Assembly: GCA_900016875.1 (NCBI GenBank)
Contig: FCNR01000012.1
Location: 60,218-124,217, forward strand
DNA length: 64,000 nucleotides
Direction of reading: 5' to 3'
From: Eubacteriaceae bacterium CHKCI004
GTDB taxonomy: Bacteria; Bacillota; Clostridia; Lachnospirales; Lachnospiraceae
Below the pieces are notes generated by a model. That model was not told where the DNA came from. It did no database searches and saw nothing but the letters and a program-made list of their open reading frames with translations. Positions 35,873-44,436 of this stretch are shown here, piece by piece (within the stretch, counting starts at the first letter, position 1; each line of letters opens with the position of its first letter). Position numbers and translations under genes: made by a program.

Positions 35873-35901
35873 TTGACAAATAAAGCGGAAACCGTTATAA
35901 C
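35873..35901 (+). promoter_or_regulatory. Sigma-A promoter of hup
   Basis: TTGACA (35873-35878), 17-bp spacer, TATAAC (35896-35901). Gives a ~110-base leader for hup-rqcP. Confidence 0.85.
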
Positions 35902-36015
35902 TATGGAAGTAAGTAGACTCTATGCGGATTTTACAACAAAAATACCGCCTGAATTCTACACTTTTTTTATTATCCAAAGTGTCAGTTTCGGGTGTGAATA
36001 TCAGGAGGAATCATT

Positions 36016-36291
36016 ATGAATAAAACAGAATTAGTCGCAGCAATCGCCGAGAGAACAGAATTGACAAAAAAGGACGCGGATAACGCATTAAAAGCATTTA
36101 TTGATGTTGTTGGAGATGAGCTCAGCAAGGGTGAAAAAGTACAGCTCGCCGGATTCGGCACATTTGAAGTTGCAGAACGTGCAGAGCGCGAGGGTATCAA
36201 CCCAAGAACCAAAGAAACCATCACAATCCCTGCTTCCAAATCTCCGAAATTCAAAGCTATGAAGGCATTAAAGGAGAAAGTGAACAACTAA
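36016..36291 (+). CDS. hup: HU-family DNA-binding protein
   Basis: 91 residues, the standard HU length. GFGTFEVAERAEREGINPRT and the DNA-binding arm TKETITIPASKSPKFK identify it. It binds and bends DNA non-specifically. AGGAGGAA precedes ATG 36016. Overlaps rqcP by one base (TAATG). Confidence 0.97.
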   Translation: MNKTELVAAIAERTELTKKDADNALKAFIDVVGDELSKGEKVQLAGFGTFEVAERAEREGINPRTKETITIPASKSPKFKAMKALKEKVNN

Positions 36292-36530
36292 TGAGACTTG
36301 ATAAGTTTCTGAAGGTTTCCCGCCTGATCAAACGACGCACCGTCGCGAACGAAGCATGCGACGCGGGGCGGGTACTGGTCAACGGCAAAGCTGCCAAGGC
36401 CAGCCTCAACGTAAAAAGCGGAGATATTCTGGAGATCCAATTCGGCAACAAGAGCGTTAAGGCCGAGATTCTGGACGTGAAGGATACCGCCAAGAAAGAG
36501 GAAGCCAAAGAATTATTTCGATATTTATAA
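36291..36530 (+). CDS. rqcP: S4-domain RNA-binding protein RqcP (Hsp15-like)
   Basis: 79 residues, one S4 domain (MRLDKFLKVSRLIKRRTVAN, GRVLVNGKAAKASLNVKSGD). RqcP works with RqcH in alanine tailing of stalled nascent chains on the 50S subunit in Firmicutes. Start overlaps the hup stop, implying coupling. The same gene precedes yabP in B. subtilis, but there it points the same way as yabP; here it is inverted. Confidence 0.92.
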   Translation: MRLDKFLKVSRLIKRRTVANEACDAGRVLVNGKAAKASLNVKSGDILEIQFGNKSVKAEILDVKDTAKKEEAKELFRYL

Positions 36531-36537
36531 AGTTACT

Positions 36538-36593
36538 AAAAGGACAGGCCGCCGTACCGGAATTTCTGTACAGTGGGCTGTCCTTTTGTTTTT
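36538..36593 (+). terminator. Terminator between rqcP and spoVT
   Basis: AAAAGGACAG (36538-36547) pairs with CTGTCCTTTT (36578-36587) and is followed by GTTTTTAT; it lies between convergent genes and may serve both. Confidence 0.8.
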
Positions 36594-36651
36594 ATAGTCT
36601 CTTTTGTTTTTAACTTTCTATACTTTCCTTCTTTTTATGATCCGCATCTCT

Positions 36652-37197
36652 TTACACATTGACCTGACGGCCCAGAAACTCTGCGGCAATGGCCGCCACC
36701 TTTCTTTCCAGTTCTCCCAGCTTCCGCCCCGGTTCCTTCGCCTGCAGAAATACTGCTCCCAGAATCTCTCCGCCGCTGCGGATGACGGAAAATATCTGAT
36801 CCCCGCCTGCTTCCATTCCTTCCGTTACCGGAATAAACCGTTTTCTCTCCGAAGCCGGAAGCTGTTCGTCCCTGTCATCAAGTATCCTTTCCAGACGTTC
36901 GCTGATGGCCTGTCCTTTCAAACCTCTTCCCGCACCTCCGGCCGCAGCAATAACTTTCTCCCTGTCTGTAATAATAGCCCGGGCGCCGGTCTGCTGCACC
37001 ATACACTCCGCGTATTCTTCAGCAAGAGAGGAAAATTCGGAAAAAGGGAGATACTTTTTCAGGATAATGCCTCCCTCCTGATCCGTATAGATCTCCAGCG
37101 GCATTCCTTCCTTCACCTTGAGAGTCTTTCTTATCTCCTTCGGGATTACAATTCTGCCTAAATCATCAATTCTGCGTACAATCCCCGTCGCTTTCAT
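36652..37197 (-). CDS. spoVT: Stage V sporulation regulator SpoVT
   Basis: 181 residues. N-terminal AbrB-type swapped-hairpin DNA-binding domain (TGIVRRIDDLGRIVIPKEIRKT) and a C-terminal GAF-like domain (~56-181), the exact SpoVT layout. It tunes sigma-G-dependent genes in the forespore. A sigma-G-like promoter lies upstream (37310-37339). ATG 37197 has GGAGG upstream. Confidence 0.95.
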   Translation of the reverse strand: MKATGIVRRIDDLGRIVIPKEIRKTLKVKEGMPLEIYTDQEGGIILKKYLPFSEFSSLAEEYAECMVQQTGARAIITDREKVIAAAGGAGRGLKGQAISERLERILDDRDEQLPASERKRFIPVTEGMEAGGDQIFSVIRSGGEILGAVFLQAKEPGRKLGELERKVAAIAAEFLGRQVNV

Positions 37198-37309
37198 AAT
37201 TCATATACCTCCATCGTAGTCTATTCTTCCCGGTCCGCCGGCCCGGGCTGCTTTCCGGCCGACAGGCTCAGGCAGTTCTGGTTCTGATTTTTATAGCTTT
37301 CACCAAAAA

Positions 37310-37339
37310 TAGTATGAGCCGATGCAGGTATTTTATACT
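37310..37339 (-). promoter_or_regulatory. Candidate sigma-G/sigma-F promoter of spoVT
   Basis: On the minus strand AGTATA (37334-37339), 17 bases, CATACTA (37310-37316). The B. subtilis sigma-G consensus is about TGHATA-N17/18-CATACTA, so the -10 is perfect and the -35 matches five of six. It fits the known forespore control of spoVT. Confidence 0.65.
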
Positions 37340-37366
37340 AAAAGATTTTGCGCGGCAGGCAGCGTG

Positions 37367-38041
37367 TCATTCCTGCGGCTTAACCGCCTTATAATTATCA
37401 ACGCACAATGACGCGTCGTAATATATTTTATCTGCGGATACAAGACGCGCTTTTCCATTTTCTGCCTTTACTACATTTACCGTGCAATTATAAGGAACAT
37501 GCCCCTGCCAGAAATCCAGCGGATCAGCATATAACGGATTCAGCATAGCGCGCATGGCACATCCGTGAGTAGAGATAAGTATCGTCTTATCCTGATAATC
37601 CGGCTTATGTATAAGCTCCCGCAGAAACCCTCCCGTCCGTTCACAAACTTCCGCCACACTGTCGCCGTCCGGAGAACCTTCATATTTAAGGGCGTCCGTA
37701 TAAAACAAATTGAAATTCTCGTCCGGAATGGCAAAGTTTTCAGCTCTGCAGCCAAGACCTTCCCAGCTTCCCCAGTCAATTTCCCTGAGTCTGTCATCCT
37801 CCAGCACCGGGATCATCCGGCCGAAATATTTACCGGAAGGCGCCGTTACCAATTCCCCGGTCTCCCGCGCCCGCTGCAGCGGGCTGGTGATCACCAGATC
37901 AAAAGGCACCTCTCTCAGCGCTTCTCCGGTGATACGGGCAAGCTGTCTCCCGTTTTCATTGAGAGGGATGTCCGCGCTTCCCTGCAGCCGTCCGATATTG
38001 TTCCAGTCTGTTTCTCCATGACGTATGATATAAAGCAGCAT
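37367..38041 (-). CDS. Histidine phosphatase family protein (phosphoglycerate mutase-like)
   Basis: 224 residues. Phosphohistidine motif YIIRHGETDWN at the N-terminus, ITSPLQRARETGEL, and the second catalytic histidine in ILISTHGCAMRAML. Cofactor-dependent mutase fold; in this size class the proteins are usually broad phosphatases rather than glycolytic mutases. ATG 38041 has AAAGGAG upstream, and a TTGACT-16-TATAAA promoter lies at 38118-38145. Confidence 0.88.
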   Translation of the reverse strand: MLLYIIRHGETDWNNIGRLQGSADIPLNENGRQLARITGEALREVPFDLVITSPLQRARETGELVTAPSGKYFGRMIPVLEDDRLREIDWGSWEGLGCRAENFAIPDENFNLFYTDALKYEGSPDGDSVAEVCERTGGFLRELIHKPDYQDKTILISTHGCAMRAMLNPLYADPLDFWQGHVPYNCTVNVVKAENGKARLVSADKIYYDASLCVDNYKAVKPQE

Positions 38042-38117
38042 CTGATTTTATCTCCTTTTTACTTTGCGGATATATTCTGCAAATTTTTTCATCGTGTTTA
38101 AATTTTACCATGTTAAT

Positions 38118-38145
38118 TTTATAATATAGTTTTCTGCAAAGTCAA
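38118..38145 (-). promoter_or_regulatory. Promoter of the histidine phosphatase gene
   Basis: TTGACT (38140-38145) and TATAAA (38118-38123) on the minus strand, 16-bp spacer, in the divergent spacer with the lipoprotein gene. Confidence 0.6.
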
Positions 38146-38254
38146 CATTTTTATCCTTCCCGGAACAGGGCGCATTCCTTCTATCACAGCTTGCAAATTT
38201 CTCTTCTTTCCCTTACAATAACACCTGAAAGCCATTATAAAAAGGGGTTATGTC

Positions 38255-39232
38255 ATGTTTTGTCACAAATTTTCACATCGGGATATTTCTGTCCCCGTTT
38301 TGGCAGCACGTCTGCCCGGAGGCAGATTCTCTATATTCCTTATATGTTTATTGATCGTATGTAGTATTTTTGCGGCAGGATGCAGTTCGGGCTCTTCAGC
38401 CGGCAGCACGAAAGCGGCAGATGACACGGCAGTTCTCACGCCCGCCGTGCGGATTCCCACAGCGGACGACACGGAAACCATCGGAAACGAAACTGTCACC
38501 GTTGATATCTCCAACACATCCAATGGCTACATCATGGCATCCTATCACGGAACTGCCGCTCAGGTAAATATTCAGCTCACAGGACCGGACGGCGTTACGT
38601 ATCTCTATTTTATCAGCGAAAAAGATACGTACACTGCCATGCCTCTGTCTTCCGGAGACGGCTCTTATATTATTGATATTTACGAACAGATGGACGGAGA
38701 TATGTACAGCAATATCATGTCCGACGTTATTGAAGTAACGCTGCAGAATGAATTTCTTCCGTTTTTATATTCTAATCAGTTTGTATACTTTACCGCGGAA
38801 ACCCGCGCCGTCGAAAAAGGAAACGAATTGGCGCAGGGCTGCGATACCGATCTGGATGTGACAGCCGCAGTCTATAATTATGTGGTTGACAACACAGAAT
38901 ATGACTACGAGAAGGCCGCCTCCGTTACTTCCCCTTACTATCCGGACGTGGACGAGACTCTTGATACAAGAAAAGGAATCTGTTTTGATTATTCCGCGCT
39001 CATGTGCACCATGCTCCGCACACAGGGGATTCCCTGCAAACTCAACATCGGTTACGCGGGCGACATTTATCATGCCTGGATCAGCGTTTATCTGAAATCT
39101 GTCGGCTGGGTGGATAACCTGATTCAATTTGACGGTAAAAACTGGAGCATGATGGATCCAACTATGGCTTCCACCGGCGGCGATTCCTACGATCCGTCCC
39201 AGGAGCAGTACACTGTCATGTTTCAGCGGTAG
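38255..39232 (+). CDS. Transglutaminase-like domain lipoprotein
   Basis: 325 residues. N-terminal hydrophobic segment ending in a lipobox (FAAGC, Cys43), so probably membrane-anchored and extracellular, followed by a Ser/Thr-rich linker. A beta-rich region (~70-175) precedes a transglutaminase/protease-like core with the catalytic triad in GICFDYSALM (Cys), YHAWISVYL (His) and MMDPT (Asp). It may cleave or crosslink wall peptides; substrate unknown. The long N-terminus before the hydrophobic stretch suggests the true start could be later. Confidence 0.85.
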   Translation: MFCHKFSHRDISVPVLAARLPGGRFSIFLICLLIVCSIFAAGCSSGSSAGSTKAADDTAVLTPAVRIPTADDTETIGNETVTVDISNTSNGYIMASYHGTAAQVNIQLTGPDGVTYLYFISEKDTYTAMPLSSGDGSYIIDIYEQMDGDMYSNIMSDVIEVTLQNEFLPFLYSNQFVYFTAETRAVEKGNELAQGCDTDLDVTAAVYNYVVDNTEYDYEKAASVTSPYYPDVDETLDTRKGICFDYSALMCTMLRTQGIPCKLNIGYAGDIYHAWISVYLKSVGWVDNLIQFDGKNWSMMDPTMASTGGDSYDPSQEQYTVMFQR

Positions 39233-39355
39233 ATTTACTGCCGTTCCTTTTTATTATTGCAAAAAAATATTGTTTAGACTAAAATGAAGGCTGAATTATT
39301 TTATTTTTACGCATGCAAAAACTAAAAAACATTTTAAGAAATGAGGTTTCCTACG

Positions 39356-42154
39356 ATGCATCTAAAAAGCCAAAAACCGCCTGTCGCAGGCCGTGTAAAA
39401 TCACAAAAGCAAAAAATATTTGAATATTTTTGTATTTATACTCTCGTTTTTATTTTTATTGCATTCATTGTACTGCTTCCATTTCTGGAGGAAGAATATT
39501 GCCTCATATGGAAAGTAGACGGTATGCCGCAATACTTATTATGGCTTAAGTACACCGGCGAATATATCCGCGACGCAATCGTGCAGTTTTTCCACGGGAA
39601 TTTTACTCTGCCCATGTATGATTTTTCCATTGGCATGGGCGGAGATGTGAGAGGTTTCGTAAAAACAGATCCGATAAACCTGCTTGCTTCTCTTCTGTTT
39701 AACGATGAATATTCCTGGCAGCTTTACAGCTTACTGACCATCTTCAAAATATTTCTGGTTGGTCTTTCTTTCTCCTGCTACGGATTTTATATGAAACAGA
39801 AGCGTTACAATATACTGGCCGGCGCTGTCATCTACACCTTTAGTTCTTATACCTTTTATCAGATACAGCGGCATCCGCAGTTTTATATGGGCATCGTCTT
39901 CCTGCCTCTCCTCTGCATCGGACTGGAACAGATCATGCAGAAAAGGAAACTGCTCTTTTATACATTGATGGTAGCCATTTCCCTGATGGCGAGCTACTAT
40001 TTTCTTTTTATTAATACACTTTTGATGGGCATTTACGTCCTGATACGAATCGGCGCTGTCTATGATACCCACAGAATTCGTAATTTTTTCCAGGTTCTGT
40101 GGCGCATCATCGTCAGTTACCTGTTGGGATGCGGCATGTCCGCCGTCTTTTTTGCGTCGTCCATCGCAAGCTTCTTTTTATCCGCCAGAACAGACAGCGG
40201 AGAGAACGCCGCATCGGCCGTGGGAAGCTATATTTCTTACGGGACGACTCGTATTGTCCGGCTGTTCTTGTCTCTGGTCGCACCGGTCCGGGACGCCGGT
40301 TATCTCACGACAATTTCCGTGAGCGTATTAGTTATCCCGGTGCTGCTGCTGCTCTTTACCCGGAAAATAAGACAGAAGCTTTCTTTAAAAATAAGTGTTC
40401 TTCTGGGCATTTTATTTTTGATGATTCCTGCTTTCGGATTTATTTTCTCCGGTTTCAGCGCCATCAACAACCGCTGGAGCTTTGGGTTCGTCTTCGTGCT
40501 GGCCATCGTTTTCATGTCAGAATTTGATCATTTGCGGCAGATGACCAGAAAACAGTATTTACTTTTTGTCGGCTTTATCATCCTTTATGGCATCTGCTGG
40601 CTTGTATTGGAAGCGGATAACGAGGCCTACCGGTTTGCTTTTCTTCTGCTTGCCGGCGCCGCAGTACTTCTGGGAATTCTGCAGATCAGCCCGAAAAAAA
40701 TACCGCTGACGGCACAGAAAGCCGGCATGATTCTGATTCTGGCCGTATCCGTAGCGTTAAACGGTTATTATACTAACTCGGCTTCTTTTGGCAACCTGGT
40801 CGATCAGTTCCAAAACCGCCATACGGCCAACCATTATTTTACCTCCTGCCGTTATCAGTATCTCACAAATATTTCCGACGACAGTTTTTACCGCACCGAT
40901 ACGGATATGATGTACAACAATTACAATAACACCGCCGTAGCGCTTGATTACAACGGCATCTCGCTGTACAGCAGCACCATCGGTTCCAACACTATCCGCT
41001 ATTTCACGGAGTCCGAAAGCGTTGGAATCAGCGCCATAAACCGGACGCTTTCTCTGGATGGCAGAACCAGCCAGGAAGCGCTTGCCTGTGTGAAATATTT
41101 TATCACCACGGAAGGCACGACCCGATCTGTTCCTTACGGGTTTGTTCTTGATAAGGAACTTTCCGACCAGACCGAGGACTACGATATTTATGTTAATCAG
41201 TATCCTCTCTCCATCGGCTACGGCTACAGCAGCGTGATCAGCCGCTCTGAATATGAAAATCTGTCAGCTCTGGAAAAACAGCAGGTTCAGATGAAGAGCG
41301 CCGTTCTCTCCGATGAAGATATGGATGACTTCTCATCCCTTTCAGACAGCAGCTGGGACGGATCGGAAATCTCTGAAGGCGATATCGCAATCACCGGCAT
41401 GGATAAGGGGATTTCCGGAGGAAACAATACCTACCATGTAAAAAAGAAAGGGAAGTTCAAGACCATTGTGGTTGACGGAAAAGAAACGGAGATTGATGTT
41501 TCCCCGAAACTCCATTTTCAAACCACCTCAAAGGCGGGGTGCGAAGTTTATCTTCGGTTTAAGAATCTCACCACTGACCGTGCCAAGCGGATTGACGTCA
41601 ATGTATACACCGACGGTCTTGCCAAGAGGGCCATCGTCCGAAGCGACAAAGATACTTACAGTCTGGGTGTCAATGACTATCTGATCAATCTGGGCTATTA
41701 CGATTCTGAAGAAACGATTGAAGGAGAGCTCAGTTTCACGAGAAAAGGAAACTATAGTTTTGACGCCATAGAGATTTATTATGTTTCCATGGATTCTTAC
41801 GAGGAGGATATTGCCGCTCTGAATGACAAAGGACTGAAAGATGTTTCTTTATCCGCAAATACCATAAGCGGAACTGTAACAGCTGACCAGGAACAGATCA
41901 TGACATTTTCTGTTCCGTACCATATCGGTTGGAAAGCTTATGTTGATGGCAGAGAAACTGAAATATATAATGTAAATACCCTTTACTCGGGAATAAAGAT
42001 CACGCCCGGAACTCACACTGTCACTCTGGAATATACCTCGCCGGGAACTACGGCAGGCGGTATCATCTCCGCCGTATGCACGCTTCTGTTCCTGTCCGCG
42101 GTAATCATCCAGCTGCAAAAAAAACGTCGCGCACTTAACCATATGGAACAGTGA
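39356..42154 (+). CDS. YfhO-family membrane protein (GT-C-like)
   Basis: 932 residues. About a dozen membrane helices in the first ~430 residues, then a large extracytoplasmic beta-rich domain (~480-900), and a last helix near the C-terminus with a basic end. This is the YfhO layout; B. subtilis YfhO glycosylates lipoteichoic acid. The early KVDGMPQYLLWLKYTGEYIRD loop carries the acidic residue expected in GT-C enzymes. I start at ATG 39356, nine bases after TGAGG; an ATG at 39341 is the alternative. Probably leads the wecE-GT2-ATP-grasp gene group. Confidence 0.88.
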   Translation: MHLKSQKPPVAGRVKSQKQKIFEYFCIYTLVFIFIAFIVLLPFLEEEYCLIWKVDGMPQYLLWLKYTGEYIRDAIVQFFHGNFTLPMYDFSIGMGGDVRGFVKTDPINLLASLLFNDEYSWQLYSLLTIFKIFLVGLSFSCYGFYMKQKRYNILAGAVIYTFSSYTFYQIQRHPQFYMGIVFLPLLCIGLEQIMQKRKLLFYTLMVAISLMASYYFLFINTLLMGIYVLIRIGAVYDTHRIRNFFQVLWRIIVSYLLGCGMSAVFFASSIASFFLSARTDSGENAASAVGSYISYGTTRIVRLFLSLVAPVRDAGYLTTISVSVLVIPVLLLLFTRKIRQKLSLKISVLLGILFLMIPAFGFIFSGFSAINNRWSFGFVFVLAIVFMSEFDHLRQMTRKQYLLFVGFIILYGICWLVLEADNEAYRFAFLLLAGAAVLLGILQISPKKIPLTAQKAGMILILAVSVALNGYYTNSASFGNLVDQFQNRHTANHYFTSCRYQYLTNISDDSFYRTDTDMMYNNYNNTAVALDYNGISLYSSTIGSNTIRYFTESESVGISAINRTLSLDGRTSQEALACVKYFITTEGTTRSVPYGFVLDKELSDQTEDYDIYVNQYPLSIGYGYSSVISRSEYENLSALEKQQVQMKSAVLSDEDMDDFSSLSDSSWDGSEISEGDIAITGMDKGISGGNNTYHVKKKGKFKTIVVDGKETEIDVSPKLHFQTTSKAGCEVYLRFKNLTTDRAKRIDVNVYTDGLAKRAIVRSDKDTYSLGVNDYLINLGYYDSEETIEGELSFTRKGNYSFDAIEIYYVSMDSYEEDIAALNDKGLKDVSLSANTISGTVTADQEQIMTFSVPYHIGWKAYVDGRETEIYNVNTLYSGIKITPGTHTVTLEYTSPGTTAGGIISAVCTLLFLSAVIIQLQKKRRALNHMEQ

Positions 42155-42228
42155 TTATTATGTACATTCCCTTTGAAATTTGCTATAATACCCTCAGTTA
42201 TCAATGATAAAGAAAAGAAGGATTGCAT

Positions 42229-43359
42229 ATGATTAATTTTAATATTCCGCCCTGCGCCGATAAGGCTTCCGAGTACATGGCACAGGCAATCAAAAATCAC
42301 AAGATCAGCGGAGACGGCGCATTTACCGCTCTCTGCAGCCGCTGGATAGAAGAACATACCGGTACGGCAAAGGCACTCCTCACCACCTCCTGCACCCATG
42401 CCACGGAGATGGCTGCGCTTCTGGCTGATATACAGCCGGGCGACGAGGTGATCATGCCTTCCTATACTTTTGTTTCCACTGCCGATGCTTTTGTTCTCCG
42501 CGGCGCAACCGCCGTTTTTGTGGATATCCGCCCGGACACCATGAACATCGACGAAACTAAAATAGAAGACGCCATCACCGAAAAGACAAAGGCCATCGTT
42601 CCGGTTCACTATGCCGGCGTTGCCTGCGAGATGGATACCATCATGGACATTGCCAATCGCCATCATCTCCTCGTTATCGAGGACGCCGCTCAGGGCGTCA
42701 TGTCCGATTACAAGGGACAGGCTCTCGGCAGTATTGGCGATTACGGCTGTTTCAGTTTTCACGAAACAAAGAATTACAGTATGGGAGAAGGCGGCAGTCT
42801 TCTCATTAAAGATCCTGACAATGTGGAGATGGCCGAAATCATCCGTGAGAAAGGCACCAACCGGAGTAGATTTTTCCGTGGACAGATTGATAAATATACT
42901 TGGGTGGAAGCTGGTTCTTCTTACCTGCCGAGCGATCTGAACGCCGCCTATCTGTGGGCGCAGCTGGAGATTGCAGACGATATCTACGCAGACCGTATGG
43001 CCACCTGGAATCTGTACAACGAGACCCTGGCTCCGCTGAAGGAGGCCGGCTGCATTGAACTTCCGTTTATACCGGAAGGCTGTACGCACAACGCCCACAT
43101 GTTCTACATCAAGGCAAAAGATCTGGAGGAGCGTTCTTCCCTTATCCGTTTTCTGAAGGAAAATGATATATCAACGGTCTTCCATTACATTCCTCTTCAT
43201 GATGCGCCTGCCGGAAAGAAATACGGGCGGTTCCACGGAGAAGACAGATACACGACCAGAGAGAGCGAGCGCCTGCTGCGTCTTCCTCTTTACTATGGTC
43301 TTGAGAGAGAGAAAGTATTGACAGTCTGCCGCAAGATTGAAGAATTCTACACAAAATAG
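42229..43359 (+). CDS. wecE: WecE/RffA-like dTDP-4-amino-4,6-dideoxygalactose transaminase
   Basis: 376 residues, DegT/DnrJ/EryC1 aminotransferase. Similarity to E. coli WecE is strong over the whole length (IQPGDEVIMPSYTFVSTA, PVHYAGVACEMDTIM, GEDRYTTRESERLLRLPL). The PLP lysine lies in CFSFHETKNYSMGEGG. It aminates dTDP-4-keto-6-deoxyglucose with glutamate to give dTDP-4-amino-4,6-dideoxygalactose (Fuc4N). ATG 42229 has AAGAAGGA upstream. Neighbouring glycosyltransferase and ATP-grasp genes suggest a decorated surface glycan. Confidence 0.93.
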   Translation: MINFNIPPCADKASEYMAQAIKNHKISGDGAFTALCSRWIEEHTGTAKALLTTSCTHATEMAALLADIQPGDEVIMPSYTFVSTADAFVLRGATAVFVDIRPDTMNIDETKIEDAITEKTKAIVPVHYAGVACEMDTIMDIANRHHLLVIEDAAQGVMSDYKGQALGSIGDYGCFSFHETKNYSMGEGGSLLIKDPDNVEMAEIIREKGTNRSRFFRGQIDKYTWVEAGSSYLPSDLNAAYLWAQLEIADDIYADRMATWNLYNETLAPLKEAGCIELPFIPEGCTHNAHMFYIKAKDLEERSSLIRFLKENDISTVFHYIPLHDAPAGKKYGRFHGEDRYTTRESERLLRLPLYYGLEREKVLTVCRKIEEFYTK

Positions 43360-43458
43360 CGTATTCTTTTGGGCATGATTGCCCCGCAGGAGCGTTTTCG
43401 CCACAGACCGGCGCAAACGCTCTTTGCTCAAATCAGAAACGGCAGCAGGAGAGAAAAT

Positions 43459-44436
43459 ATGCTACATTCCATTATTATACCTTGTTATAAATCCTCACGA
43501 ACGATTCGTAAAGTCGTGGAGATGACCGCGGAGGAACTGAATAATCTCAATATCTCCGAATACGAATTTGTTCTTGTGGATGATTATTCCCCGGACGGAG
43601 GAGCTACTCTTGACGAGCTCAGAGCCCTGGCCCGGGATTATTCTTTCGTGAAGGTCATCTCCCTGGCCAAAAATGCCGGCCAGCACAACGCCGTTATGGC
43701 GGGTCTGAATTACGCTTCCGGCGATCTTCTGATCGCCATGGACGACGACATGCAGACTCATCCGTCCCAGCTGAAATATCTGCTGGCGGAGATTGATAAA
43801 GGCTACGATATCGTTTACGGTTATTATCCGGAGAAAAAACATTCCATTTTCCGGAACTTCGGAAGCTTCGTGAATTACATCACCGTCCGGATCCTCATCG
43901 GCAAACCGAAGGATATGAGGACTTCCAGCTACTGGGTCATCCGGCGCTTTGTGAGGGACTATGTCGTTCAGTACAAGAGCCCGTACACCCATCTGCAGGG
44001 ACTGTTCCTGCGGACTACCCGGAACATCAGCTGTATTCCGATCAAACATTTTGACCGGGAGGTCGGCGAGTCGGGCTATACATTTAAAAAGCTGATCCAG
44101 CTCTGGTCCAATATCATGGGCTACTCGGTCATCCCTCTGCGGATGGCTACCTACTGCGGATATTTCTTCTCGGTGCTCAGCATCCTCGGAGCTGTCATCG
44201 TCGTCATCCGCAAGCTTTTGAACCCGGCCATGGCCATCGGCTGGCCTTCCATGATGTGCGCCATCTGCTTTTTCTCAGGAATCATCATGCTGTTCATGGG
44301 ATTGATCGGGGAATATCTGGGACGGATGTTCCTGGGCATGAACCGGCAGCCGCAGTTTGTTGTCAAAAAAGTATATGAACATTCAGACACTGAAAATAAT
44401 ACAAACAATCAACCTTTACAGGAGGAAAAATCGTGA
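43459..44436 (+). CDS. Family 2 glycosyltransferase with two C-terminal membrane helices
   Basis: 325 residues. GT-A catalytic domain: MLHSIIIPCYKSSRTI, LVDDYSPDGG, AMDDDMQTHP. The C-terminal ~80 residues form two membrane helices, as in GtrB/ArnC/dolichol-phosphate-type transferases that load a sugar onto undecaprenyl phosphate. Given the preceding WecE, the sugar may be Fuc4N or a derivative (inference). ATG 43459 has AGGAGAG upstream and matches the family start. Its stop overlaps the next GTG start by four bases. Confidence 0.88.
   Translation: MLHSIIIPCYKSSRTIRKVVEMTAEELNNLNISEYEFVLVDDYSPDGGATLDELRALARDYSFVKVISLAKNAGQHNAVMAGLNYASGDLLIAMDDDMQTHPSQLKYLLAEIDKGYDIVYGYYPEKKHSIFRNFGSFVNYITVRILIGKPKDMRTSSYWVIRRFVRDYVVQYKSPYTHLQGLFLRTTRNISCIPIKHFDREVGESGYTFKKLIQLWSNIMGYSVIPLRMATYCGYFFSVLSILGAVIVVIRKLLNPAMAIGWPSMMCAICFFSGIIMLFMGLIGEYLGRMFLGMNRQPQFVVKKVYEHSDTENNTNNQPLQEEKS

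Noticed and set aside
42013..43098. 361-codon minus-strand frame across the YfhO/wecE junction
   Set aside because: Spans two real genes and their spacer; no ribosome site or domain.
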